Source: Pseudomonadota bacterium (GTDB taxonomy: Bacteria > Pseudomonadota > Alphaproteobacteria > Rhizobiales > Hyphomicrobiaceae). From it: a stretch of DNA of 6,161 nt. The DNA lies in the NCBI GenBank assembly GCA_003242645.1, contig QGVC01000217.1, positions 1 to 6,161 of the forward strand. The letters run 5' to 3'. The translations under genes were made by a program, and so were the position numbers. Positions 1-6,161 of this stretch are shown piece by piece (within the stretch, counting starts at the first letter, position 1; every line of letters starts with the position of its first letter). The notes under the pieces were generated by a model. That model did not search any database, was not told the DNA's origin, and was given only the letters and a program-made list of their open reading frames with translations.

Positions 1-2
1 CG

Positions 3-506
3 GGTTCCCCCGGGGGTAACGGCGCCCTGTTTATGGGGGCCCCGGGGGGGCGCGCCAGGCTGATCCAGGCCCTCGAGCTCGAGCACGACGCCATTGTGCT
101 CGAGGTCGGGTGTGGGACAGGGTACGGCAGTGCCGTGATGGCCAAGATTGTGCAGACCGTCGTGGGCCTCGAGTCCGACCCGGTGCTCGCGGCGACTGCC
201 ACAGAGACGCTCTCGGCCCTCGGCATCGACAACGCCGTCGTGGTGGTGGGCAGCCTTAAGGAGGGCTGGCCGAGCGAGGGACCCTACGACGCTATTCTCC
301 TGAGCGGTGCTGTTCCCGAAGTGCCAGAGACGTTGTTCAACCAGCTCAAGGACGGCGGCCGGCTTGTCGCCGTGATCGCGGACGGCGGTGTTGGGAGGGC
401 CACCGTCTGGCAACGCTCCGGGTCGAACGTCTCGCCCAGAACTCTGTTTGACGCTGCCGCTCCCGTTCTTCCCGGGTTCGAGCGCGCGCCTGAGTTCGTA
501 TTCTGA
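3..506 (+). CDS. pcm: Protein-L-isoaspartate O-methyltransferase-like protein, 5'-partial
   Basis: This is a SAM-dependent class I methyltransferase of the Pcm family, which repairs isoaspartyl residues in damaged cytosolic proteins. Motif I, VLEVGCGTGY, lies at 96-125. GLESDP follows, with the acidic residue expected to hold the SAM ribose. Next come GSLKEGW and YDAILLSGAVPEVPETL, matching the GDG..GW and PFDAI...A.PEIP blocks of E. coli Pcm, then NQLKDGGRLVAVI. The frame stays open to the left edge and reads PGGNGAL just before the first ATG at 33, resembling the family's pre-motif I segment. That ATG is therefore not the true start, and I estimate 60-70 residues are missing. Bases 1-55 carry G/C homopolymers and read poorly as protein, so small indels are likely there. 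The C-terminus (EFVF, TGA at 504-506) looks natural. TolC-adjacent Pcm-like proteins may not all be active repair enzymes, so activity is inferred. Confidence 0.85.
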   Translation, partial: GSPGGNGALFMGAPGGRARLIQALELEHDAIVLEVGCGTGYGSAVMAKIVQTVVGLESDPVLAATATETLSALGIDNAVVVVGSLKEGWPSEGPYDAILLSGAVPEVPETLFNQLKDGGRLVAVIADGGVGRATVWQRSGSNVSPRTLFDAAAPVLPGFERAPEFVF

Positions 507-656
507 TTATCAGTTACACCCATAAGTGTGGAATTCCGGCCACTCTGGCCGGCGCACAAGGCTAGCCACACCCGATTCTCAGTTCGTCTGTGCCTCCAGA
601 TTGAGGTACCTAGAGATTCGCGCCGCTACGGCCCCAGGGGGAATCAGTTTAACTGA
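505..656 (+). promoter_or_regulatory. Repeated TCAGTT elements and palindrome upstream of tolC
   Basis: GATTATCAGTT (505-515) recurs as GATTCTCAGTT (574-584), with one difference in 11 bases. A third TCAGTT (644-649) lies in the palindrome TCAGTTTAACTGA (644-656), which has 6-bp arms and one central base. The first copy is also part of a palindrome, CTGATTATCAG (503-513), that overlaps the pcm stop. The copies start 69 and 65 bases apart. They could be binding sites for a regulator of tolC. I cannot name the regulator and see no convincing -35/-10 pair. Confidence 0.25.
536..552 (+). terminator. GC-rich hairpin after pcm, possible terminator
   Basis: CCGGCCA (536-542) and TGGCCGG (546-552) form a perfect 7-bp stem with a CTC loop, starting 29 bases after the pcm stop. 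Around it, GTGTGG (526-531) can pair with CCACAC (566-571). No T-tract follows, so it is not a canonical intrinsic terminator. It could stabilise the mRNA 3' end or help factor-dependent termination. Confidence 0.3.
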
Positions 657-707
657 ACGAGTTGCAGGGCTTCGACGGCCGCGCTGCGGTTTGATTTGTC
701 GGAGCAC

Positions 708-716
708 GGGGGGAGG
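708..716 (+). promoter_or_regulatory. Ribosome binding site deciding the tolC start
   Basis: GGGGGGAGG ends six bases before the ATG at 723. This favours 723 over an in-frame TTG at 696, which would place this purine tract inside the coding region, and over the in-frame ATGs at 750 and 777. Confidence 0.6.
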
Positions 717-722
717 GCCGTC

Positions 723-2195
723 ATGACAGCTAAGATTGAGGGCGACATGGGCGAGTCTCGGGTGCGTGTGGCACGGATGAGCTTAGGCGCCGCATTGGCG
801 GCTATTGTGCTGTCCGGCTTGCCGGGGTCTGCCACGGCAGAGACGCTGCTCGAGGCGCTCACCGCGGCCTATAAGTACAATCCGCGACTGGATGCAGAGC
901 GTGCTCGCCTACGCGCCACGGACGAGGAGGTGCCTCGAGCACTGTCCGGCTATCGCCCCTTCATCTTCGGCTCGGCAGACGTGGGATATCAGAAGAGCGT
1001 CGCGCGCGGCGCCAGCGAGACGCAGACTAGCGAAACCAATCCACGCGGCTATGGAATCGACATTTCGCAGCCGTTGTTTCGGGGATTTCGCACGCTGAAC
1101 ACGGTGCGAGAGGCCGAGGCCGTCGTGCGGGCGCAGCGTGCCAACCTGCGCATCATCGAGCAGTCCGTGCTGCTCGAGGCCGTCATTGCCTATGCCGATG
1201 TCGTTCGAGATCAGGCCGTCGTTCGGCTGCGTGAGAACAATGTCAACGTGCTGACGCGGGAGCTGCGTGCGACGGAGGACCGGTTTGCCGTTGGTGAGGT
1301 GACGCGCACAGACGTCGCTCAGGCACGGGCGCGCAGAGCCGATGCCGTTTCGGCCCTTGAGCTTGCGCGTGCAAACCTGCGCGCGAGCCGCGCTGCCTAC
1401 GAACGGGTCATCGGCCACCCTCCGAGCAATTTGGCGGAGCTGAGTGTTCCCGAGCATCTGCTTCCCAAATCGCAACAAGAAGCGGTAGCGATTGCGGAGC
1501 AGGAGAACCCGAACATCGTCGCCGCCTTGTACCGCGAGCAAGCGGCGCGCCACGTCGTTGACCGGATCTGGGGCGAGCTGCTGCCAGAGGTGACCCTCGA
1601 TGCAAGCTACGACCGGCGTTTCGGGCTGGGCGATAACTTCGATGAAAGAGAGACCACTCAGGTCACTGGCCGGGTGACCATACCAATCTATCAGGGCGGA
1701 GAGGTCTCGGCCCGCGTGCGGCAGGCGAAGCACACCCACGTGAGCAGGTTGCAAGAGGTGGAGCAGTTCCGCACGGAAGCATTAGCCGATGTCGTCGCCT
1801 CGTGGGCGCGGCTGGAGGCATCGCGCGCGCAGTTGAGTTCCGACCTGACGTCGGTCGAAGCCAACCGGATTGCGTTGGCTGGTGTGCGTGAAGAGGAACG
1901 GGTCGGCCAGCGGACGCTGCTCGATGTTCTCAATGCGGAGCAAGAGCTGCTGAACGCGGAGGTCAATCTCGTCACCACGCGGCGGGATCTTGTGGTCAGC
2001 GCCTACACACTGCTTTCCTCGATAGGCCGATTGACTGCCGAACACTTGGGGCTGGGCGCCGCCGTCTACGATCCCGAAGCTCACTACCATGAGGTTCGCG
2101 GGAAGTGGGGAGGCATAAGCATCACCCATACGGACGCGCGACGCGAGAGTTTTGGTCAGTGGGAAACCCACATCGAGCCCGCTCCAGCGAAATAG
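723..2195 (+). CDS. tolC: TolC-family outer membrane channel protein
   Basis: This 490-residue protein belongs to the TolC outer membrane efflux family. These trimers form a beta-barrel and a periplasmic alpha-tunnel that serve RND/MFS efflux pumps and type I secretion. Residues 1-39 are a signal peptide: basic RVRVAR, hydrophobic MSLGAALAAIVLSG, and cleavage after SATA. The mature protein shows the family's internal duplication. ISQPLFRGFRTLNTVREAEA (about 114-133) mirrors VTIPIYQGGEVSARVRQAKH (318-337). VGEVTRTDVAQARAR (190-204) mirrors VGQRTLLDVLNAEQEL (394-409). Long heptad-like helices lie between these blocks. The tail YDPEAHYHEVRGKWGG (449-464) is typical of rhizobial TolC/BepC-like proteins. 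The length is normal and the gene appears intact, ending in TAG. No pump or adaptor gene lies in the window, so the partner is unknown and it may serve several transporters. Membership of the family is very sure; the symbol denotes family rather than proven orthology. Confidence 0.93.
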   Translation: MTAKIEGDMGESRVRVARMSLGAALAAIVLSGLPGSATAETLLEALTAAYKYNPRLDAERARLRATDEEVPRALSGYRPFIFGSADVGYQKSVARGASETQTSETNPRGYGIDISQPLFRGFRTLNTVREAEAVVRAQRANLRIIEQSVLLEAVIAYADVVRDQAVVRLRENNVNVLTRELRATEDRFAVGEVTRTDVAQARARRADAVSALELARANLRASRAAYERVIGHPPSNLAELSVPEHLLPKSQQEAVAIAEQENPNIVAALYREQAARHVVDRIWGELLPEVTLDASYDRRFGLGDNFDERETTQVTGRVTIPIYQGGEVSARVRQAKHTHVSRLQEVEQFRTEALADVVASWARLEASRAQLSSDLTSVEANRIALAGVREEERVGQRTLLDVLNAEQELLNAEVNLVTTRRDLVVSAYTLLSSIGRLTAEHLGLGAAVYDPEAHYHEVRGKWGGISITHTDARRESFGQWETHIEPAPAK

Positions 2196-2394
2196 TGTGC
2201 GCGCTGTCTGTCTGAGCTGCCGTGAAAGCGGCTTATTCGCCTGAGAGAAGGCCGCGCGTTTCACTGGGTTGATGCAAGGTGCGCGTGCCAAATTTCCTGA
2301 GCCGGGACACGGCGAGTCTGCCGGGGAACGGCCCGGCTGCGGCAATCTCCAGAGCCGATCCGCGAGACGCAGGACCGCCTCGATCGCGTGCAGG

Positions 2395-2431
2395 CGAATG
2401 CATTGATGTGGTGGGGCATTCGTTGTACCAC
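2395..2431 (+). promoter_or_regulatory. Inverted repeat over a weak promoter-like sequence upstream of popZ
   Basis: CGAATGC (2395-2401) and GCATTCG (2416-2422) are perfect 7-bp inverted arms 14 bases apart. The left arm overlaps the palindrome AATGCATT (2397-2404). A weak sigma70-like pair, TTGATG (2403-2408) and TACCAC (2426-2431), is spaced by 17 bases, so a protein bound to the repeat would cover the -35 box. The -10 is poor, so this is only a candidate. Confidence 0.25.
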
Positions 2432-2454
2432 GACCTGAGTTGTTGCCCGCAGAT

Positions 2455-2469
2455 GCGCGATGATCGCGC
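2455..2469. promoter_or_regulatory. Perfect 15-bp palindrome upstream of popZ
   Basis: GCGCGATGATCGCGC has 7-bp arms around a single central G and ends 30 bases before the popZ ATG. As DNA it has the form of an operator for a dimeric regulator. As RNA it could fold into a six-pair hairpin (GCGCGA/UCGCGC, loop UGA) just upstream of the ribosome binding site. Confidence 0.3.
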
Positions 2470-2499
2470 CGAGAAAGCCACCGAGCAGTGAGGGTGGGG

Positions 2500-3630
2500 A
2501 TGCACAAGTCGGACAAGGCGCCCGAACCGAGCATGGAGGAAATCCTTGCTTCGATACGCAAGATCATAGCCGAGGAGCCCATTGGCTCGCGCCCGGGGCC
2601 GACATCCGCCACACCCAATGACCGGCCTTCTTCGACAGCGCGGCCGCTGGCCCAGGATAACGCTCGTCCAGAAGAGCCACCTTACAGCGTAGAGGACGCT
2701 TTGGCGGACCTTATGGGCGATCAGCCGCGCGTCGCGCGCGGGCCAGAAAGGGGCCAAGAGCCTCCGCCTAGGGTGGAGGAGCCTCCTGCACCCGCCGCGC
2801 CAGCGCCTGAAGGACGGCGCACAAGCTGGCTTTTCGGTCGAGCCTCCAGCACCACGCCATCGGCTCCGCCTCAAACCGGTCCGCTTCCTGGCTTTGGACG
2901 TGCACCCACGAGTGGCCCCCGCGAACAGCTTGACGCTGGCCCTGCACCTGCGCCTGCGCCTGCACCGGCGAAAGCAGAGGGTGAGCCGCCCGTTTCAAAG
3001 CCTGTCCAACAGCCGCACGAGGCGAGATCGCTGTTTGGTGCTCGCCCGCACGGCGAGCAATCGCCTTTGGCAAGTTTTCCAACCGCACCGGCGAACAAGT
3101 CGCAGGAGCTACCGAGACCCGCTCCTCAGCGCTTTCCTGCGCGGGAGCCCAGTAGCGGAGTGCCTGCCGGTGAGCAGCGGGAAACGCCCGCTCAGCCGTC
3201 GCCTCAAGTCGGTCCACAATCTGCTGCGCCGATCCAAGCCAAGGCTGCTCCTGAGCCAGCACCTCAGCCTGGACCTGTTTCAGGCATTCAGCGGCGAGAG
3301 GCCAGCGCGCTGGATCAGACGGCAACGCGCCCGGAGCGAACGGAGCAAGAGAGCAAACCTTTGACCACGTCCGCGACGGCTGCCATCCAATCAGGAGCGA
3401 CTCAACAAGCTGGCGTGGCCGAGCCTGCTGCGGCAGCCTCGCCGAAGACGAGCGGGCCTGCTCCCCAAGCACGATCATCCGGGCGCACGCTCGAGGAAAC
3501 TGTTGTCGAGCTGCTTCGCCCGATGCTGCGCGAATGGCTCGACGCCAACATGCCGCATATCGTCGAGAAGGCGCTTCGTGCGGAGCTCTCCTCTATCTCG
3601 AAGCGGCCAGCTGCTGACGACACGCGCTGA
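2500..3630 (+). CDS. popZ: PopZ-family polar organizing protein (DUF2497) with long linker
   Basis: This 376-residue protein matches the PopZ/DUF2497 family at both ends. Residues 8-26, PEPSMEEILASIRKIIAEE, are the conserved N-terminal partner-binding helix. Residues 330-369, containing TLEETVVELLRPMLREWLD and NMPHIVEKALRAEL, are the C-terminal oligomerization helices. In Caulobacter, PopZ forms a polar condensate that tethers the ParB-bound centromere and recruits cell-cycle proteins. The ~300-residue linker is rich in Pro, Ala, Gln and Ser and predicted disordered. By hand count it has 30 acidic and 31 basic residues, whereas Caulobacter PopZ (177 residues) has a short acidic linker. A probable short helix, YSVEDALADLMGD, lies at 62-74. 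Phe-Gly motifs occur at 112-113, 132-133 and 179-180. ATG 2500 was chosen over the GTG at 2488 because GAGGG (2490-2494) sits five bases upstream and family proteins start close to the EPSMEEIL motif. Family assignment is firm; the polar role is inferred. Confidence 0.88.
   Translation: MHKSDKAPEPSMEEILASIRKIIAEEPIGSRPGPTSATPNDRPSSTARPLAQDNARPEEPPYSVEDALADLMGDQPRVARGPERGQEPPPRVEEPPAPAAPAPEGRRTSWLFGRASSTTPSAPPQTGPLPGFGRAPTSGPREQLDAGPAPAPAPAPAKAEGEPPVSKPVQQPHEARSLFGARPHGEQSPLASFPTAPANKSQELPRPAPQRFPAREPSSGVPAGEQRETPAQPSPQVGPQSAAPIQAKAAPEPAPQPGPVSGIQRREASALDQTATRPERTEQESKPLTTSATAAIQSGATQQAGVAEPAAAASPKTSGPAPQARSSGRTLEETVVELLRPMLREWLDANMPHIVEKALRAELSSISKRPAADDTR
2941..2970 (+). repeat. Pro-Ala hexamer repeat within popZ
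   Basis: Five consecutive CCN-GCN codon pairs encode (Pro-Ala)5 in the PopZ linker. Such a tandem hexamer can expand or contract in frame, which offers one route by which linker length could vary between strains. Confidence 0.7.
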
Positions 3631-3640
3631 ACTGCGCCGG

Positions 3641-3661
3641 GGATCCCTCCGAGAGGGGTCC
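3641..3661 (+). terminator. Strong hairpin after popZ
   Basis: GGATCCCTC (3641-3649) pairs with GAGGGGTCC (3653-3661) through nine base pairs, one of them G-U, with a CGA loop. It starts ten bases after the popZ TGA. No T-tract follows directly. It may protect the popZ mRNA 3' end or act with the second hairpin downstream. Its 3' arm also covers a purine-rich GAGAGGGG (3651-3658) that could serve a short downstream reading frame. Confidence 0.4.
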
Positions 3662-3680
3662 GTTGATGGGGCGCGAAACC

Positions 3681-3731
3681 TTCCGCGGACCTCAGCACGC
3701 TCGCTTGTGTTGACAGGTGAGGAATGCGGGG
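3681..3731 (+). promoter_or_regulatory. Possible alternative (antiterminator-like) pairing in the valS leader
   Basis: CCTCA (3690-3694) can pair with TGAGG (3718-3722). Beyond a small internal loop, CCGCG (3683-3687) can pair with TGCGG (3725-3729) using one G-U pair. This helix would occupy the 5' arm of the hairpin at 3725-3747, so the two structures exclude each other, as in an attenuator. No T-box consensus is present. The mechanism is inferred from pairing alone. Confidence 0.25.
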
Positions 3732-3747
3732 CGTAGGACGCCCTGCA
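3725..3747 (+). terminator. Strong hairpin followed by a T-rich stretch upstream of valS
   Basis: TGCGGGGCGT (3725-3734) pairs with ACGCCCTGCA (3738-3747) in a ten-pair stem, one pair G-U, with an AGG loop. The following CTTCCGTTTAGTTT (3748-3761) is T-rich but interrupted. This is the most terminator-like structure in the window. It ends 35 bases before the valS ATG, so it could terminate popZ transcription or act conditionally within a valS leader. Confidence 0.45.
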
Positions 3748-3782
3748 CTTCCGTTTAGTTTGGAATCCGGGCCAAGCGACCC

Positions 3783-6152
3783 ATGCTCCAGAAGACCTAC
3801 CAACCTGCCGAAATCGAGAAGCGGATCTACGAGGAATGGGAGAAGGCAGGCGCCTTCCGCGCCGGCCGGCCGGAGCGGGTAAACGCCGAGCCCTATTGCA
3901 TCGTCATCCCGCCGCCCAACGTCACGGGCTCGCTCCATATGGGGCACGCCCTCAACAACACGCTGCAGGATATCCTCTGCCGGTTCGAGCGCATGCGCGG
4001 CAAGGATGTGCTCTGGCAACCGGGCACGGACCACGCCGGCATTGCCACGCAGATGGTCGTCGAGCGCCAGCTCATGGAGCAGCAGATTACGCGGCGCGAC
4101 CTCGGGCGTGAAAAGTTCGTCGAGAAGGTCTGGGAGTGGAAAGAGCACTCCGGCGGAATGATCATCAACCAGCTCAAGCGGCTGGGCGCCTCGTGCGACT
4201 GGTCGCGCGAGCGGTTCACGATGGACGAGGGGCTGAGCCGGGCGGTGCTCAAGGTCTTCGTCGAGCTTTACAAGCGCGGCCTCATCTACAAGGACAAGCG
4301 GCTCGTCAATTGGGACCCGCGGTTTCAGTCCGCCATTTCCGACCTCGAGGTGATGCAGGTGGAGGTGAAGGGCCACCTCTGGCACCTGCGTTATCCGCTG
4401 AAGGACGATCCCTCCCGCTACATTGTCGTCGCTACAACCCGGCCCGAGACGATGCTCGGCGATACGGCCGTGGCTGTTCATCCGGAGGACGAGCGATACA
4501 AGGAGCTCGTCGGCAAGACAGTCGTGCTGCCGCTTGTCGGGCGCGAGATTCCAATCATTGCGGACGAGTATTCCGATCCGGAGAAGGGGTCCGGCGCGGT
4601 CAAGATCACCCCGGCCCACGACTTCAACGACTTCGAAGTCGGCCGTCGCCACAACCTGCCGATGATCAACATCTTCGATGCCGAGGCGCGGATTAACGAG
4701 AACGCGCCGGAGGCCTACCGCGGGCTTGATCGCTTCGAGGCGAGAAAGCGTGTCGTCGCCGATCTGGAGGCTCAGGGTCTCCTCGAAAAGGTCGAGCCTT
4801 ACACGCATATGGTCCCGCACGGCGATCGTTCGGGCGTGCCGATCGAGCCGTGGCTCACGGACCAGTGGTACGTGAATGCCGCCGAGCTGGCGAAAGAAGC
4901 CATAAAGGCCGTTGAGGATGGCCGTACGAAGTTCGTCCCCAAGAACTGGGAGAAGACCTACTTCGAGTGGATGCGGAACATCCAGCCTTGGTGCATCTCG
5001 CGGCAGCTGTGGTGGGGGCATCAGATCCCGGCGTGGTACGGCCCGGACGGCGAGATTTTCGTCGAGGAGACGGAGAACCTGGCGCTGGCTGCTGCGCAGC
5101 GGCACTACGGCACGCGGGTCAATCTCGTTCGTGATCCGGACGTTCTCGACACCTGGTTCTCATCGGCCCTCTGGCCGTTCTCCACGCTCGGCTGGCCCGA
5201 CAAGACACCAGAGCTCGAACGGTACTATCCGACAAACGTCCTCGTGACCGGCTTCGACATCATCTTCTTCTGGGTCGCCAGGATGATGATGATGGGCCTC
5301 TACTTCATGAAAGAGGTGCCGTTCCGCGACGTCTACATCCACGCTCTTGTCCGAGACGAGAGAGGGCAGAAAATGTCGAAGTCCAAGGGGAACGTCATCG
5401 ACCCCTTGGAGCTCATCGACACATACGGCGCCGACGCGCTGCGCTTCACGCTCGCGGCCATGGCAGCGCAGGGCCGCGACATCAAGCTTTCCCGCGGCCG
5501 CGTCGAGGGCTATCGGAACTTCGCGACCAAGCTCTGGAATGCTGCGCGGTTCGCGGAGATGAACGAGTGCGTGCCCCTGAAGGACTTCGATCCTTCATCG
5601 GTGCGCCTGACCGTCAACCGCTGGATTGCCGGCGAGACCGAACGGACAGCCAAGGCGGTCACGGCTGCGCTTGAGGCCTACAAGTTCAACGAGGCCGCAA
5701 CCGCCATCTACGATTTCACATGGGGCGTCTTTTGCGACTGGTACCTTGAGCTCGTGAAGCCAATCCTCGGCGGCACGGACAACGAGGCCAAGTCCGAAAC
5801 GCGCGCCATGCTCGCCTGGACGCTCGATCAGATCCTGAAGTTGCTGCACCCCTTCATGCCCTTCATTACGGAAGAGCTATGGGCGCACATGGTTGAGCAT
5901 GGCGTCAAGCGCGACACACTGCTTGCGCTGAGCCCCTGGCCGCAGCTCGATGGCCTCGCCCATGCCGAAGCTGACAAGGAGCTCGGGTGGGTCGTCAGCC
6001 TCGTCAGCGAGATCCGCTCCGTCCGGTCGGAGATGAACGTTCCGCCTGGCGCCAAGGTGCCGCTCGTCCTCGTGGGCGCGAGCGAGACCATTCGGCGGTG
6101 GGCTGACGAACCCAGGGAGAGAAGAAGCGACCGGCAAGGCTATGTTCCATAG
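3783..6152 (+). CDS. valS: Valyl-tRNA synthetase, C-terminally incomplete
   Basis: Class Ia aminoacyl-tRNA synthetase that charges tRNA-Val with valine and edits mischarged threonine in the cytosol. The start [20 protein letters not shown] is typical of the family. [15 protein letters not shown] (43-57) carries the HIGH-type signature. The CP1 editing domain (roughly 190-345) contains [11 protein letters not shown] (217-227) and [15 protein letters not shown] (269-283). [10 protein letters not shown] (355-364), [16 protein letters not shown] (404-419) and KMSKSKGNV (530-538) follow. The anticodon-binding domain runs from about 608 to 760. The visible frame stops after 789 residues, while bacterial ValS usually has roughly 870-950 including a C-terminal coiled coil. 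Reading matches the family to about residue 776 and then becomes unrelated, so the stop at 6150-6152 probably reflects a frame break near the window edge. No good Shine-Dalgarno precedes the ATG, but no other start fits the family. Confidence 0.96.
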   Translation: MLQKTYQPAEIEKRIYEEWEKAGAFRAGRPERVNAEPYCIVIPPPNVTGSLHMGHALNNTLQDILCRFERMRGKDVLWQPGTDHAGIATQMVVERQLMEQQITRRDLGREKFVEKVWEWKEHSGGMIINQLKRLGASCDWSRERFTMDEGLSRAVLKVFVELYKRGLIYKDKRLVNWDPRFQSAISDLEVMQVEVKGHLWHLRYPLKDDPSRYIVVATTRPETMLGDTAVAVHPEDERYKELVGKTVVLPLVGREIPIIADEYSDPEKGSGAVKITPAHDFNDFEVGRRHNLPMINIFDAEARINENAPEAYRGLDRFEARKRVVADLEAQGLLEKVEPYTHMVPHGDRSGVPIEPWLTDQWYVNAAELAKEAIKAVEDGRTKFVPKNWEKTYFEWMRNIQPWCISRQLWWGHQIPAWYGPDGEIFVEETENLALAAAQRHYGTRVNLVRDPDVLDTWFSSALWPFSTLGWPDKTPELERYYPTNVLVTGFDIIFFWVARMMMMGLYFMKEVPFRDVYIHALVRDERGQKMSKSKGNVIDPLELIDTYGADALRFTLAAMAAQGRDIKLSRGRVEGYRNFATKLWNAARFAEMNECVPLKDFDPSSVRLTVNRWIAGETERTAKAVTAALEAYKFNEAATAIYDFTWGVFCDWYLELVKPILGGTDNEAKSETRAMLAWTLDQILKLLHPFMPFITEELWAHMVEHGVKRDTLLALSPWPQLDGLAHAEADKELGWVVSLVSEIRSVRSEMNVPPGAKVPLVLVGASETIRRWADEPRERRSDRQGYVP

Positions 6153-6161
6153 CGTTTCGAA
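6108..6161 (+). other. Apparent frameshift at the end of valS
   Basis: After RRWADE (codons ending at 6110) the valS frame gives [13 protein letters not shown] and a TAG. The frame beginning at 6113 instead reads through to the edge and contains ARLCSIAF, which resembles the LARLxSI segment that precedes the ValS C-terminal coiled coil. One lost base or two extra bases around 6111-6125 would restore the protein. Assembly error at a contig end is more likely than a real mutation in an essential gene. Confidence 0.6.

Larger units (their letters stand above)
2196..2499. other. Non-coding region between tolC and popZ
   Basis: I see no credible gene in these 304 bases. A 70-codon GTG-initiated frame (2279-2491) overlaps the region but has no Shine-Dalgarno sequence and no recognisable protein character. 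Two competing hairpins share one arm: CCCGGC (2332-2337) can pair with GCCGGG at 2320-2325 or at 2301-2306. The inverted repeat and palindrome nearer popZ are listed separately. No T-tract terminator for tolC is visible. Confidence 0.6.

Noticed and set aside
696..722. TTG at 696 as the tolC start
   Set aside because: It would place the strong purine-rich ribosome binding site inside the coding region and add nine residues ahead of an otherwise normal signal peptide region.
909..1754. 281-codon minus-strand frame inside tolC
   Set aside because: It is fully antisense to a well-supported TolC gene, has no recognisable domain and fits a GC-driven shadow frame.
2279..2491. 70-codon GTG-initiated frame ending in a GTGA overlap near popZ
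   Set aside because: The overlap is with GTG 2488, which is not the preferred popZ start. There is no ribosome binding site and no protein-like pattern.
574..3767. GANTC (CcrM methylation) sites in all three intergenic regions (574, 641, 2314, 3763)
   Set aside because: These sites also occur inside genes (for example near 171 and 1053), and the number is close to chance for this base composition. A cell-cycle methylation signal cannot be claimed.
3631..3782. T-box riboswitch controlling valS
   Set aside because: The conserved T-box sequence (AGGGTGGNACCGCG type) and a stem I architecture are absent, and T-boxes are not typical of Alphaproteobacteria.
3402..5105. 567-codon open frame on the minus strand
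   Set aside because: It lies antisense to the popZ 3' end, the leader and the first half of valS. Its Arg/Leu/Val/Asp/His-rich composition is what GC-rich codon use on the sense strand produces, and no family is recognisable.

Overview
The window looks like a chromosomal housekeeping segment from an alphaproteobacterium, most likely of the Hyphomicrobiales (Rhizobiales). It is GC-rich, all genes lie on the + strand, and the order is pcm-like methyltransferase, TolC-family outer membrane channel, PopZ/DUF2497 polar organizer, valyl-tRNA synthetase. This order is familiar from alphaproteobacteria; from memory, the Caulobacter PopZ gene also has a TolC-family gene beside it. I see no mobile element, CRISPR array, tRNA, rRNA, toxin-antitoxin pair or phage gene.

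Layout. Bases 1-506 hold the 3' part of a protein-L-isoaspartate O-methyltransferase-like gene whose 5' end lies beyond the left edge. Bases 507-722 are non-coding, with a GC hairpin and three copies of a TCAGTT element, one of them inside a palindrome. Bases 723-2195 encode a complete TolC-like protein with a signal peptide. Bases 2196-2499 are non-coding, with an inverted repeat over a weak promoter-like sequence and a perfect 15-bp palindrome just upstream of the next gene. Bases 2500-3630 encode a PopZ-family protein with a very long, nearly charge-neutral, proline/alanine-rich linker. Bases 3631-3782 form a structured leader with two strong hairpins and a possible alternative pairing that resembles an attenuator. 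From 3783 to the right edge lies valS, missing its C-terminal coiled coil, with an apparent frameshift in the last ~50 bases.

The genes do not form one pathway. They cover protein repair (Pcm), efflux or type I secretion (TolC), cell-pole organization (PopZ) and translation (ValS). The gaps of 150-300 bases with hairpins suggest separate transcription units rather than a tightly coupled operon. Both ends of the window look degraded (G/C homopolymers on the left, a frame break on the right), so the window is probably a whole short contig with less reliable ends. I found no convincing new multi-gene system. The points most worth checking are the PopZ linker, the valS leader and the palindromes in front of popZ and tolC.
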